From NCBI GenBank assembly GCA_902728285.1, contig CACVBU010000378.1, forward strand, positions 124,001-188,000: 64,000 nt of DNA, in the 5' to 3' direction. Below, piece after piece: positions 11,363 to 22,839 of this stretch. The position numbers and the translations under genes were made by a program. The DNA is from Clytia hemisphaerica. Lineage: Eukaryota > Cnidaria > Hydrozoa > Leptothecata > Clytiidae. The notes under the pieces were generated by a model. The model did not search any database and had not been told where the DNA came from. It saw only the letters and a list, made by a program, of their open reading frames with translations. Numbering within the stretch: position 1 is the stretch's first letter; each line of letters opens with the position of its first letter.

Positions 11363-14300
11363 ATGTCGCTCAAAACGCTGCCAGTCTTGTTTTTGAACCT
11401 TGGAGGTGAGATGATGTATATCCTGGATCAACGACTAAATGCACAGAATATCCCTCCAGGAAAAGCTAAAAAGGGTAAAGTTTCATTTAATTATTTTTTT
11501 AATTTGATTTAATTTCTTCTTCGTCTTTCAGGGCTTTCAGCACTTCAAACGTGTACACTTTTTTTTGAAACCCGGTATCAGGATTCGAAAGTCGACGACA
11601 AATACTTTGATTAAGAATATTCACATAACTTCCCTCATCCTTCAGAATAGATTTTCGGAATTTTCTTTCAGCAGCTGGTAATGAATGGTTTCTCATATTT
11701 TGATTATAGTGATGCATGATATTCTGGCAACAATGCTGAACAAAAGGTTCATGGAAGAACTGTTTAAACCACAAGACGCTTATTCCAGGAAAGCTATGAG
11801 GACCGTCTTTGATCGTTTGGCACATGCATCTATCATGCGATTGAATTCTGCTAGTATGGATAAGGTATTAAAACTACAAGATTTATCAGTGAAGGTTCAC
11901 TATCAATTTTACATTACCCCTATATCAAGGAAAGACAATTTTTGTATTTGATTCTTCTCAAAAGAATTTCTTTCGAACTGAAACATTATTTTATTTTATT
12001 ATTTTTTAGTTGTACGATTTAATGACCATGGCTTTAAAATATCAAGTAAGTACCGTATAACACTATTTTACTCTTTTTATTATTTCTTTGGTTTGTCAAT
12101 TTATAAACCACTAATCCTGGGTTTGATAAAAAACAAAGTTTCCAAACAAAGTTTGGAAAAAAAAGGAAAATGAAAATGAAAAATGAAGAAGAAGAAAATC
12201 AATTCCTTGTAGAAATGTGGTATAATTACCATTTTCACAGGAGTGATTTTTGGACCTACCCCGGTGGGGTGGAGGTCCTATAAATTAACCCGTGTTCGTT
12301 AGTTAGTTAGTTAGTTAGTTAGTTACCAACTTTTCTCGAGATTGGCTCATTCAATTTTTCTGATTTTTTGCACAAAGGTGCATTACTATAAACCCTCGAA
12401 TGTGACGGAGCCCGATTTTCGAAAAAAAATTTTTTCCGGCCGGTAGAACCGGAAATGTCCCGAAAAAAGCGGTTTTTTGAGATTTTCTCGAGATTTTATC
12501 ATTAGTTTTTTGCGATTCTTTTTGCACATAGATGCACATTAGTACTGCCGAAAAGGTGTCGAAAACCGTTTGCCGAAAAAAAATTTTTTCCGGTCTGTAG
12601 AACCGGAAATGTGCCGGAAATCGTCGTTTTTTTCACATTTCCGTCATATTTTTTCAACTTATTTAATTGTTTCTTTACAGAAAAATGTTCTTTATGATGA
12701 TGCCCAAAACTTAGCATTGTTTGATTTCCAAAAAAATCATCCTTTGAATCCGGAACTCCTTTAAAAATCGGCCGGAACAGGCGAAAACCGGCGTAAAACG
12801 GTTTTCCTTCATTTTTTCAACTTAACTCGACAGATTTTCATGATTTTTTGCACAATGATGTAAAATGGCAATGCCCAAAATGTGACAGAGCCCAATTTTC
12901 GAAAAAAAAAATTTTCCGGCCGGTAGAGACCGGAAATGTCCCGAAAAAGCGGTTTTTTTGAGATTTTCTCGAGATTTTATCATTAGTTTTTTGCGATTTT
13001 TTGCACATAGATGCACATTAGTACTGCCGAAAAGGTGTTGAAAACCGTTTGGCGAAAAAAAATTTTTTCCGGTCTGTAGAACCGGAAATGTGCCGGAAAT
13101 CGTCGTTTTTTCACATTTCCGTCACATTTTTTCAACTTATTTAATACACGGGTTTCGAATTAAATTTTTGCTTAGCTTTAGCTTTGATCCCATGTAAATT
13201 TGCACGAAAAATATCAAGTAAACAGAACGAAAATTGGCCGTGTATCAAGCAATTTTAGCTCATTTTTCCATTTTGACAGACTTTATGGGTCATTATGAAA
13301 ACAAAAAACATTAAAATAAAAAGTCAATCGTTTAATCATATTTCTTTTATTGAATTTAAAATAGAAAAACATCTTTTGAATGAACACCTGGCTTTCAAAA
13401 GAGAAGAAAGGAAATCTATCAACCTTTTATAAGGCATTTCCCCTTATCGCTCCTTTTATTTACTTGATTTTTTCTCTCGCGCCAGATTTAATTCGAAACC
13501 CGTGTATTGTTTCTTTACAGAAAAATGTTCTTTATGATGATGCCCAAAAGGTGTTGAAAACCGTTTGCCGAAAAAAAATTTTTTCCGGTCTGTAGAACCG
13601 GAAATGTGCCGGAAATCGTCGTTTTTTCACATTTTCTTATTTAATTGTTTCTTTACAGAAAAATGTTCTTTATGATGATGCCCAAAACTTAGCATCGTTT
13701 GATTTCCAAAAAAATCATCCTTTGAATCCGGAACTCCTTAAAAATCGCCGGAACAGCCGAAAACCGGCGTAAAACGGTTTTCCTTCATTTTTTCAACTTA
13801 TACTCGACAGATTTTCATGATTTTTTGCACAATGATGTAAAATGGCAATGCCCAAAATGTGACAGAGCCCAATTTTCGAAAAAGAAATTTTTTCGGCCGC
13901 TAGAACCGGAAATGTCCCGAAAAAAGCGGTTTTTTGAGATTTTCTCAGTTTTAATTTTCTCTGAATGATTGATTAAAGTGTCGATATTATTTTTCTTTCA
14001 CCGTTAAACATCGATGCGTTTCTTAATTGCTTTCTCCGTTCCAATAGATATATAAATCGAAATTTAAAATTATACATTACTTCCATTAAATTCTAATTAT
14101 TCGTTTTATAAATAGGTAGGTCCATTAAAGTATTACTTGTTCAATCTTAGATCATCATCACTGTCAAAAAATTTTCAAAAATATTCATTCAATCTAAAGA
14201 CATCAAACAAAGTTTATTCCTGGTTGACTCTATAAAGTAGTAAAAAATGACAAAAAAACAGCCATTTGTTGATCATATGGTAATTATACCACATTTCTAC

Positions 14301-17300
14301 AAGAAGTAGATTTTTTTCTTTTTCATTTTTCATTTTCATTTTCATTTTTTTTCTCAATTTTTTTACTTGATAATATTCCACTCACGAATATATTTTTAAC
14401 GAGCACAAAGTCGCAACTTGATTCGAATTCTATCAAAAGTTACAGCCATTTTTTTCTCCAGCTGTAAATTATTTTGAGACAGACTTTAGTTTTATCTAAG
14501 GTTTAACTACTTCTGGTGTGGAAATTTAAAACTGAAATACAGAAAAGCTCAATTTCAAGCCGTAATAGGAATAACTTTTTTATAAGAAAAAATTGAAAGT
14601 TTTTAAATTAGAACTTTTCTTAAGAAAAAATTAAAAATCTACCTTTAATAAAAGTCTACCCTATCCTCTATCATCATCAGTGTCAGCTGCAGATTATTCT
14701 GAGACAGACTTTTATTTTTATTTTAGGTGAGTTTGAGCAAGCAACCGCAAGATGTTTTAATGGTCACACTTAATCATATGGACACAATTAGAGAATATTC
14801 ACGTGGAAATTCACAAATCTTGGAACAAGTTGATTACGTTTACAGTCTTATTAACGAGGTATCAATCTCTATTGTAAAATATCTACCTTAAACCTCTGAT
14901 TCCGTGATATTAGTTTTTGTTTTGCTCATTTCTTATATGTTTTCAATGTATATTTCAATGTTCCAGCTTATCTAGTTGCATAAGAAAGTGCGTCAATGAA
15001 GATGGAAATCTAAACCTGAAAATGTCATCTCATCTGAATCTTCATTTACAGTATGGTTTTAAAAGTAAAACCTCTTGATTTTAAATTAATTTTGGTGTAT
15101 TTTTTCCCAACAGGCGTATTCTACGATGACACCAGGAGAATTTCAACTGATTCGTCAAACCTTACTCAACTTCTTCCAAGATATGCATATCAGGGTAAGT
15201 TATTCCGTCAATTTCTCTAGCTATAAAGTGTTTAATGATTCTTTTCTAGCCGATGATGTAGAGTTCTATTCTTTTTGTTTATCATTTATATATCATTCAT
15301 ATATCATTTCACCCTCCCCCCCCTGAAAGGTACAACTCAAATCAAACTCCTTAGACAAGAAAGCCTAAGCGGCGTAAACAAAAGGCCCAGTAGTGTTGGT
15401 AGTGTCAACATAATTTTCCGTTGTACAGTCGCCATACAACCTTAATTTACCGGATATATATCCTGAGCAACTATATTTAGAGCAACTAGAGTCGGGCGAT
15501 CAATTAAAAATTGATTATTCTAATTTTTATGAGATATAAGTATCTCTTACTGTTTCAATATAAAGATTTGACCATATCATATTAATTATATGTGGTTTTT
15601 CTTACGCATGCGAACAATAGTAAGTCAGATAATTCGATTTTTAGCCTAGACTCGTCAACTGATAATTGCGCGCATAGGCCCCGACAAAGTCAAATTTCGA
15701 CCAGTTGTGTTTTAAAGGCCCATTCCGCTGCGCGCTTGGCCAAAAAACGTAAAAAGTCTCTCGAAACCCCCTGAGGTTTCTTGTTTGTTCGACCACCCCC
15801 ATGTATGAATATAAACCGATATCAAATTAAATTGTCCATTTTACGTGTTTTTTCTTCATTCTACTTTCTAGGTTTCCATCTTTTTAAAAGACAAAGTTCA
15901 AACACCGAACGGAAGATTCATTCTACCCAAAGGTGGAAAAGTACCATGGGGATCAGAAACACCCGGAGTCATCAGGTAATTGATTTTGAATCTTTTTTTA
16001 TCAGTCTTTTATATTTAATGCATTGTAAGATCTCTTGGGGGGAGGAAAGGAAATCGATTTTTTTAATATTTTTAATTAAGGAAATTGGCTGTTATGGGTT
16101 TTAAGAATAAAGTGTCGTTTTGTCGTTGTTTTACAGAGTGATGAAGAGAAAAACTAAGCAAGACCATGAAGTTTCGGTTGATACTCTCAGAAGATCTTAT
16201 GATTTCAGTTTAAAGACTTCACTCTTCTTGACACCCGAAGCTCTAAATTTAGAAACTTCCTTAGAAAGCAGCTGGAGTTTATCTTATCATCTTGTAAAAC
16301 CTTTATAAACTGTGCAGTTTTTTGAATGAGAATAATTAATTAATCTTTCAGGCTGTAATATCCCCTCGTGGCCTAATTTTTTCTTCTGCCATACTAACTT
16401 TTATCTCTTCAGAATTTCAAAATCAAATTTTGAGAACAAAAGGTTTACTGAACTGGCAATGTAAGTTTGGAAACAGAAGATTGTTTAAAATTTCAAGTCG
16501 TACAATAACGAGTTTATAAAACACAATTTCTTTTTTACTATAGATTTTACAACGATCAAGGCGAACAAGCCAACTTGTCCAGTTTTTTCGTTGAAGGAAA
16601 ATATCAACTTCCCGACAAACCAGGCTCTTTTGAAATACTTGGTGATCGAGGAACAAGGCTTGGTGTTAACATGTAAGTGATTGCGACGACCTATACCCCC
16701 TTCCATCAGAAAATTGGGGTTCCCTTTTTGTAGTTATACCGTTTTGAGGAATGAATGCAATGAAAATCTAAACTTCACAGTTCATGTCCGCTAATTTTAA
16801 TTAATCTATATTTTCTGTGCAGTTATTATTAATCGCTAGTACCTTATCGGGGAGAAAAGTCGGAATTTTTACAGATGAGAAAGATTTAAGTCACTTTCCC
16901 CAAAAAAACTTGACCCGGTCTATTTTTTTCCTTTTTCTCCGACTAGAAAATAACGATTACCGTAACGGCAGTGCAGAAAATACAGATTAACCAAGAATAC
17001 CAGACAGAGAAAAATGGCCTCTCCTTTCCCTCGGCTAGTCTTTTAAGCTACCTTACCTTCCCAGCCGGCACACAACGTTATTTCAACGTCCATACAACGT
17101 TCATAACGTCCATATAACGTTAGATGAACGTTGAAACAACGTTGGGTGCCAGCTGGGTTTAGTGTTGAACTCTAACAAAATCTTAGATTTTTGATTTGTG
17201 AAAAAAAAGTCCACATGAAAATTAATCCACCTTGATATACCTTTTCATTCAGGTATACGATGGCGAGACCAGTGGAGACATCCATCTCAACAACCGAATC

Positions 17301-19760
17301 TGTTACCAGCAAGCCATCCATACAATCTACAAAATCGGTATATTTTGATTTCTTTCTCTGTGTCCATTGTGTTTAAGGCCTTATTTAACGCATCCAGAAA
17401 ATAAATTTAGTCGTATTTGAAAAGTTGAACCTCGTGAACCGAAAATATGACCTAATAAGGTTGGCCATCGCGGTGTCACTAAACTTCAGCCCCCCCCCAA
17501 TATAAAAATGCTTCCTACGGCACTGACATTTGTTTTTAATTCTCATATCCATAGGAAGCAGATGATGTTAATAATACGGAATCAGCGAAAGCAGAATTGA
17601 ACTTGTTGAACCATCTCCTTGCTGGTGCTAACAAAGGTTTGATCGCATTAACATTATTATTCTGAAAGTTGCTTTAGCGAGTTTCTCCATCATGGGTTTT
17701 GTAATTGCTAGCTGATCAAATATGTGCTCTGGTTTAATATGTATCAATAAATTTCGGGGATCGTAATTATGACTAATTTAGGCGTTGTCTATAATAATAA
17801 CTTTTATACTTCCTGCTTCAATCAAGGCAATAAAATATTAAGTTTGGGGTAAAAATATTGTCGGCTAAACTTTTTGTCGAGTACGATTGATGTCGAGTAA
17901 GACCAAAAAGCTGACACAGTTCTCACGTCAAAACTTGTAATTTGAATATCTTTTTTTTTTCTCAGGACCATAACAAAATCAACAGTCCAAATTACTCAAA
18001 CTATCAGACTATTCTTTAAAACCCTTTTGTTTGTATTTTTCCATTTAGACTCGAAAGACTTCCGATTGAATCTGTTTGACTCTGACGCGCAAGAACAGTA
18101 AGAGAAAATCTTTTCTTTGATTAACAATTTTCTCTGTTATAAACAATAAAATTCAAAACTAACTAGGGTATGACTAGAAAAACTGATGACCAAATCATAG
18201 TGTAGTAGCGTCGTTTATACGAACTAGAACTAATTATTATCCCGTAACAGTTTGCGTACTCTCATATAACCTATATCACTGCTTAAAGGCCGATCTCCAT
18301 TTTCGCGCGAAATGAGCGACAGTTTTTTTCTTAACCTTTTTTGCCTGAAGAAAAGATTACGTCATAAAAAAGTTTCGCGCGAACAAACAAAAATTTGAGG
18401 GAAGTGCTACTTTTTTCATCTGTTACGTCAATTTCGACCAATGGAATTGCTTCATTTTTCAACCGACCAATGACCTTACAAAAACGTCAAAAAGTTTTCG
18501 CTCATGTCGCGCGAAAGTGGAGACCGGCCTTAACACGTAATATATAAACGAGTCTACTTCTGACTGAACTTTGATTTCTGACGATTTTGAGGGCGCTGGA
18601 GTACAGTCAGCGTCATCCAGTCTATCAAAAATCTATAAGTGGCCCCCGGGCTACAAAATTCCTTGTCACATATTTTTTTGTCGTGGTTTGATCAAATATT
18701 TCCTTTTACTAATACTCTTTTCAGTAAGGTTCATCACCGGCACCCTTCATATTATTTTCACTGACTATGTTTTCACTTCGAGATGATCGCTCAAATTAAT
18801 ATAAACATTGGCATTCTATTTTCTTTTCCAGAGTTGCAGAGAAGCAATACGCAAAAGTTCGCCATCGTGAAGTCGTTGTTGATGCAACACAGGTATAAAC
18901 AGTAAAATAAAGAGATAAAGTTGCTTCAAGATTCTGAGAAACAGAGACAACTGAAAATTTTGGGGCATTTTTCATCCGGGTTAATTGTCTAGGGGTAATA
19001 GTCCCTATTGCTATTGGTATTTGTTCAGGGAGCACCTACTTTCCTCGGGACCAATTTTCTCAGTTCTGTCCTGTCACGATGCTTATATGATGTCTACTCA
19101 TAAGGAAAGTTGTTTTTGAATTTCCAAACTCGTTAGCTTCTTTATATTACACATTTTACGATGTCGTAATTTTTCATTTGAATTTCATTTCAACAACTTT
19201 AGCGATCACAAAGAAGTGAGATTACGCAACTGATGAATGAATTCTCTATCGAAAGCTCTGGTGCAGGTACTCTCACCATTTTTTGAATTTCTCTTGATAT
19301 TACGAACTATAATTTAGGTAACCCTTTTTCAAAGACCACAATACAGGAGATAGCACACTGACATAATTTCAACCGAACACTGTAGATCTCCTCATGAATA
19401 GTTCATTTATCCACCATCGTAAAAGAGCATTATATTTCAAAATAGGGGTGCCATACCTACTGAAGTTTTTTTTAAATTAATTTTTCAAAAGGTACATTCA
19501 CGGTAAAGTCCAGTATTTTCATCCTTTCTGGGTGTTACCAATGCTGTTTGGTATGTGTGGACGGTTAGGGTAAGCTTTTCGACCCTCCCCAAGTCTCTAA
19601 AGGGTTACAAAAAGGACAAAACGTAAGAATAGTCTCTCTAGTAGTCAGGATTCCCGTCCCCTCCCTTGTACCAATGACGACGATTTTTAGTAGTTTTTTT
19701 TTCATCTTTACAGGTGGTGATAAAGGAGATGATTTATTGGCCTTGATGGATTCCACTTGA
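11363..19760 (+). CDS. OSCP1: OSCP1 (organic solute carrier partner 1), 13 exons
   Basis: The exons are 11363-11474, 11710-11864, 12010-12045, 14727-14858, 15114-15194, 15872-15975, 16544-16672, 17253-17337, 17555-17636, 18049-18097, 18832-18892, 19203-19266 and 19714-19760. All junctions are GT-AG and in frame, giving 378 aa, the usual OSCP1 length. Landmarks are LPVLFLNLGGEMMYILDQRL at the N-terminus, NKRFMEELFKPQ and RTVFDRLAHASIM in exon 2, a 12-residue exon 3 (LYDLMTMALKYQ), GEFQLIRQTLL in exon 5, VPWGSETPGVIR in exon 6, and the C-terminal GDDLLALMDS. OSCP1/NOR1 is reported to stimulate organic solute transport in vertebrates and is linked to cilia; the biochemical role is unsettled. Intron 3 (2.7 kb) is almost filled by a transposon. 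Exon choice in the variable exons 8-9 rests on splice signals alone; the remaining exons also match the family. Confidence 0.95.
12297..12325 (+). repeat. (TTAG)n microsatellite
   Basis: About six TTAG units follow the motif GGAGGTCCTATAAATTAACC, which also occurs without the TTAG run at 22071. Confidence 0.75.
12330..13935 (+). repeat. tandem array with ~480-bp unit
   Basis: A unit containing TCTCGAGATT, a TTTTTTGCACA block, CCGATTTTCGAAAAAA, and two versions of CCGGAAATGTCCCG or CCGGAAATGTGCCG is repeated about three times (starting near 12338, 12820 and 13797). One unit is interrupted by the MITE at 13146-13505 and followed by a partial unit. The apparent minus-strand open frames here are produced by the repeat and share no known domain. 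Confidence 0.65.
13146..13505. mobile_element. 360-bp MITE with its empty site in the same array
   Basis: The TIRs are ACACGGGTTTCGAATTAAAT and the complement of its first 17-20 bases. The element interrupts a tandem unit exactly within TTATTTAATTGTTTCTTTAC, whose uninterrupted form is at about 12657-12678. Comparison shows a 2-bp AT duplicated at the ends (13144-13145 and 13506-13507). Confidence 0.75.
17060..17157. mobile_element. ~98-bp palindromic MITE in OSCP1 intron 7
   Basis: The ends CCCAGCCGGCACACAACGTT and, inverted, CCCAGCTGGCACCCAACGTT match at 18 of 20 positions. The interior is full of AACGT motifs. Confidence 0.65.
18287..18529 (+). mobile_element. TTAA-flanked MITE, copy 1 (OSCP1 intron 10)
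   Basis: The element is 243 bp with TIRs related to AGGCCGGTCTCCACTTTCGC and internal TTCGCGCGAA motifs. It is flanked by TTAA at 18283-18286 and 18530-18533, the target preferred by piggyBac-type elements. It is the reverse complement of the copy at 21656-21896. Confidence 0.75.
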
Positions 19761-20424
19761 AATTATATTTCAAACTGTCAATCATTGCACTAACAAGTGA
19801 GATTTTAACGCGTCGTCAAATTTTTATAGGTATTTATTTAACTTTCTGTACTATACGGGAGAAATTGAAATTTTATCAATAGTTATTCCTCAAATAATTG
19901 GCAGTTAGTAAAAAGTTAACAATTTTAAAAAAAAGTTAATTTTTACTTTTAAACCACTGAATTAAACTATTATAAACTAAACTGAATTCAATAGGTTATA
20001 TACCAAGTTTTAGTTTGCCTTTCTTTTTTCTTCACAATAAAGTTTTTTTTATAGAAATACACATACACTTTTTTTTTTTGTAAGCATAACGTTTATACGA
20101 ATACTTAAAGCTTAAATTCGGTAAAAAATAAGCATACCTCCAAGCTGAAATGCAAAAAAAATGAGCAACTTTTCTAAAACACTGATCTTTTTAGGGTTAC
20201 TTTTAAAAGGCTTCTTTAGCTTTCATAGACCAAAGATTTTCCCCTGCGGCGCCAAATTACAAAAAGACTGTAATTCTTTGAGCCGAATCAATGTTCCTTC
20301 CGACTTAAAAATTCGAAATTTCCATGAAGCCAAAGAAAATCAACAGATTGAAGTCTAAGCATATAAATGAGCATTAATAAAATGAGATTTTAACTTTTCA
20401 TTTGCCTATGACCTATATAGATTA
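19761..20424 (+). other. OSCP1 3' flank
   Basis: AATAAA at 20037-20042 lies 277 bp after the OSCP1 stop and is the likely polyadenylation signal. A 65-codon ATG frame at 20161 has a hydrophobic start, but nothing supports it as a gene. Confidence 0.5.
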
Positions 20425-20816
20425 GGGGTAGAAACCAATCAAGTAGTCAGACGGCTGAGAAGTAAGTGTGAGACGGTAGATATAAGTTTGGCATGAAATT
20501 ATGGCTAATCCTCGAATAATAAGTTTTGGGGAAAATTTGTCCCGATAAATACAATATTAGTATAAATAAATGAGGATTGCCTACAACCATAACTCCAGGG
20601 AGGGAGGGAGGGAGGTAAAAAATATTTCATCCTGTCAGCTTTCAGTTAGAGCGTCAACTTGAACAGGGAGTTGCAATAGCCATTATGAACATGACGTCAC
20701 GTACGGTTATTAGCAAAGTAGACTCACTTGGCAGAGGGCGGCCACCCAGCCATTCCAATACTGTGGCGCTTATCAAATAAAAGTTAAGCCGCGATTTAAC
20801 CTGTGTTAGATCCAGA
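20425..20816 (+). repeat. dispersed ~390-bp repeat, copy 2
   Basis: This is the partner of 3408-3793, same orientation. It retains the AGTTTTGGGGAAAATTTGTC block, the GGGAGG run and TGACGTCAC. Confidence 0.7.
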
Positions 20817-21655
20817 TTTTCTAAGCCTCAATCCGATTTTCCCGTATGCTTCAAAATCATTTTAATTACATAATTACTTAATTAGAGGTCGTTTTAATGG
20901 TGGTGTCATTAAATTTGTCTCGCGAAACCTTTATTTGTGTGCAGAGTGCATTGTTTATATACGTGTGTTTGCATGGTTGAGATAAGTATACTTTTGAATA
21001 GTTTTGATAAAGGTTGCGGCTTGAATTTGGGTTTTTTTGAGTTTCTCATTGCAATATTTAAAGATTTTAGAAATTTGTAATTTTAAATCTCTTCTTTTAA
21101 TGAAAAGTCGAGACAAATATATTGAAAAAAATGCCAACTGCCAATTATTTAGGAGTTTAGTTAGTCAAAAACAATTACTTGATTCATGAATCAAATTGAA
21201 CATTTTATGATGGTATCTTAGGCTGTTTTATGAAAATATTTTTAATGTATAATTTATTGCTTTTACTGTAAAATTTTATGATCGATTAGTAGTTATTTGT
21301 GGGTCACACCACACCATGCTAATATCCAATATCCTAGATGAATTATCCATGTATTTGAACTGTTTTTATTTTGTAGATAATATTATTAAATTATGCTTTC
21401 AGAAGATTTTTGAATGTTGAATAGACGATAATTGGTAAGATTTTTAACATTAACCCTGTGTCCCCTTTTTTCATCTCTTGAGTTTTGTGTAATTCGATAC
21501 CAATCCGAAAGGATGAGGGAAATTCGACACAAAAAAATCACGAGTGCAGTTTTCGGATTCTATAACTGTGTTGTTTATATCAATCGAGAGATGTATGATG
21601 CATGTAATGGTGATACAAAATGATGTTACTCGAATATATGATGTTTGCTTATTAA
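20817..21655. other. gene-free stretch
   Basis: Nothing recognisable; AT-rich with only short open frames. Confidence 0.45.
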
Positions 21656-21896
21656 GGCCGGTCTCCACTTTCGCGCGACATGAGCGAAAACTTTTAACGT
21701 TTTTGTAAGGTCATTGGTCGGTTGAAAAATGAAGCAATTTCATTAATAGAAATTTATGTAACGGATTAAAAAAGTAGAACTTCCTTCAACTTTTTTTTTG
21801 TTCGCGCGAAACTTTTTTATGACGTAATCTTTTCTTCAGGCAAAAAAGGTTAGGAAAAAAACTGTCGCCCATTTCGCGCGAAAGTGGAGTCCGGCC
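21656..21896 (-). mobile_element. TTAA-flanked MITE, copy 2
   Basis: The element is 241 bp, inverted relative to 18287-18529, with the same GGCCGGTCTCCACTTTCGCG end. The left flank is TTAA (21652-21655) and the right flank is TTTA, consistent with one later mutation. Confidence 0.75.
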
Positions 21897-21975
21897 TTTA
21901 GATTCATTTTTAAATTCCCTAAAAAGATTTTTTTGCGTATCCAGCACTAGTTTAAGGAGCCGTAAATTTTTAAAT

Positions 21976-22300
21976 ACACCTTTTCGACGGTAGCCGCCAA
22001 ATTCCCCGCAGGCATTTTTTATCCGTTTTACCACCGTAAACTCGATCCAATCCTTTTTTTGAACCTACTTGGAGGTCCTATAAATTAACCTGTGTTCGTC
22101 CGTTCGTCTGTTACCAACTTTTCTCGAGATTGAATCATAGAAATTTTGTTATTTTTGGTACAAATGTGCAAAATGGTGATGACCAAAATGTGACGGAGCC
22201 CGATTTTCGAAAAAATTTTCGGGCCAATTTGGGCCCAAAAATAGGGTTTCTTGGACTTTGTGAAACAGACAAAAATTGCCCGTGCGACAATTGGCAATTA
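21976..22300. repeat. truncated MITE end joined to a tandem-array fragment
   Basis: 21976-22060 resembles the left part of the element at 31675-31835 (shared ACACCTTTTCGAC start). From 22071 a diverged single unit of the 12.3-13.9 kb array follows, including GGAGGTCCTATAAATTAACC and TGTGACGGAGCCCGATTTTC. Confidence 0.5.
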
Positions 22301-22839
22301 AACAACAATTAAATTAATGAAAGTATGGTAAATTTATATGATTTATAGAATAATTATATCATTAAATTCCATTTGTATAAAGCTTCGTTACGATGTTATC
22401 AATAAATCCATGATGCGTTAGTAGCCTAGCAAAATAGATTGATATGAGAAAAATCATCACTTTTAAATCTCTATGGAAATTCTCTTTGAAAATTTGATAT
22501 TTCAAAGGTTTTTTGTTGAAAAAATTTAAACGATAGAAAAAACTCAAATGTTTGATATCAAATGTTTGATAAGGTTATGTTTAATTTATTTATTTATAGA
22601 GCCTTTTTGAGTTTTTTGTCAGTACATTTATCGGTGAGCACAAAGATTTTCTGTTTTGAATTAAAATTCTGGATATTTAATTAAAGTGCTGAAAACAATT
22701 TGGTGACTTTAGTAATCTAATAATTTTATTACAGTACTGGAAAAACCATTGATTCAGGTCAGGACTTCTACTTTAGTGGACGAACGCCTGTGTAAAAAAA
22801 ATTGTCTCGTAAGAACTGTTATTTTCTTTATCAAAGAAA
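22301..22839. other. upstream region of the P450 gene
   Basis: No gene is seen. An acceptor-like TTTTATTACAG ends at 22734, 105 bp before the P450 ATG, and could mark a 5'-UTR exon. No convincing TATA box is visible. Confidence 0.35.

Larger units (their letters stand above)
12158..14353. mobile_element. 2.2-kb inverted-repeat element in OSCP1 intron 3
   Basis: About 70 bp at 12158-12232 recur inverted at 14279-14353. Both contain CTTGTAGAAATGTGGTATAA or its complement, next to TGAAAA-type simple sequence. The interior is a tandem array (see 12330-13935) preceded by a (TTAG)n tract. It carries no transposase and accounts for most of the intron. Confidence 0.6.

Noticed and set aside
11499..11825. 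108-codon minus-strand frame
   Set aside because: It is antisense to OSCP1 intron 1 and exon 2.
12297..12325. (TTAG)n tract as telomere-like sequence
   Set aside because: Only about six four-base units inside an intronic element; not the animal TTAGGG repeat.
12351..13016. Minus-strand frames of 60-71 codons with similar sequences
   Set aside because: The similarity comes from the tandem DNA repeat; stops and frame changes differ between units, and no conserved coding pattern is visible.
20161..20358. 65-codon ATG frame with hydrophobic start
   Set aside because: It lies in the OSCP1 3' flank, is short, and has no cleavage-site or domain evidence beyond the hydrophobic run.
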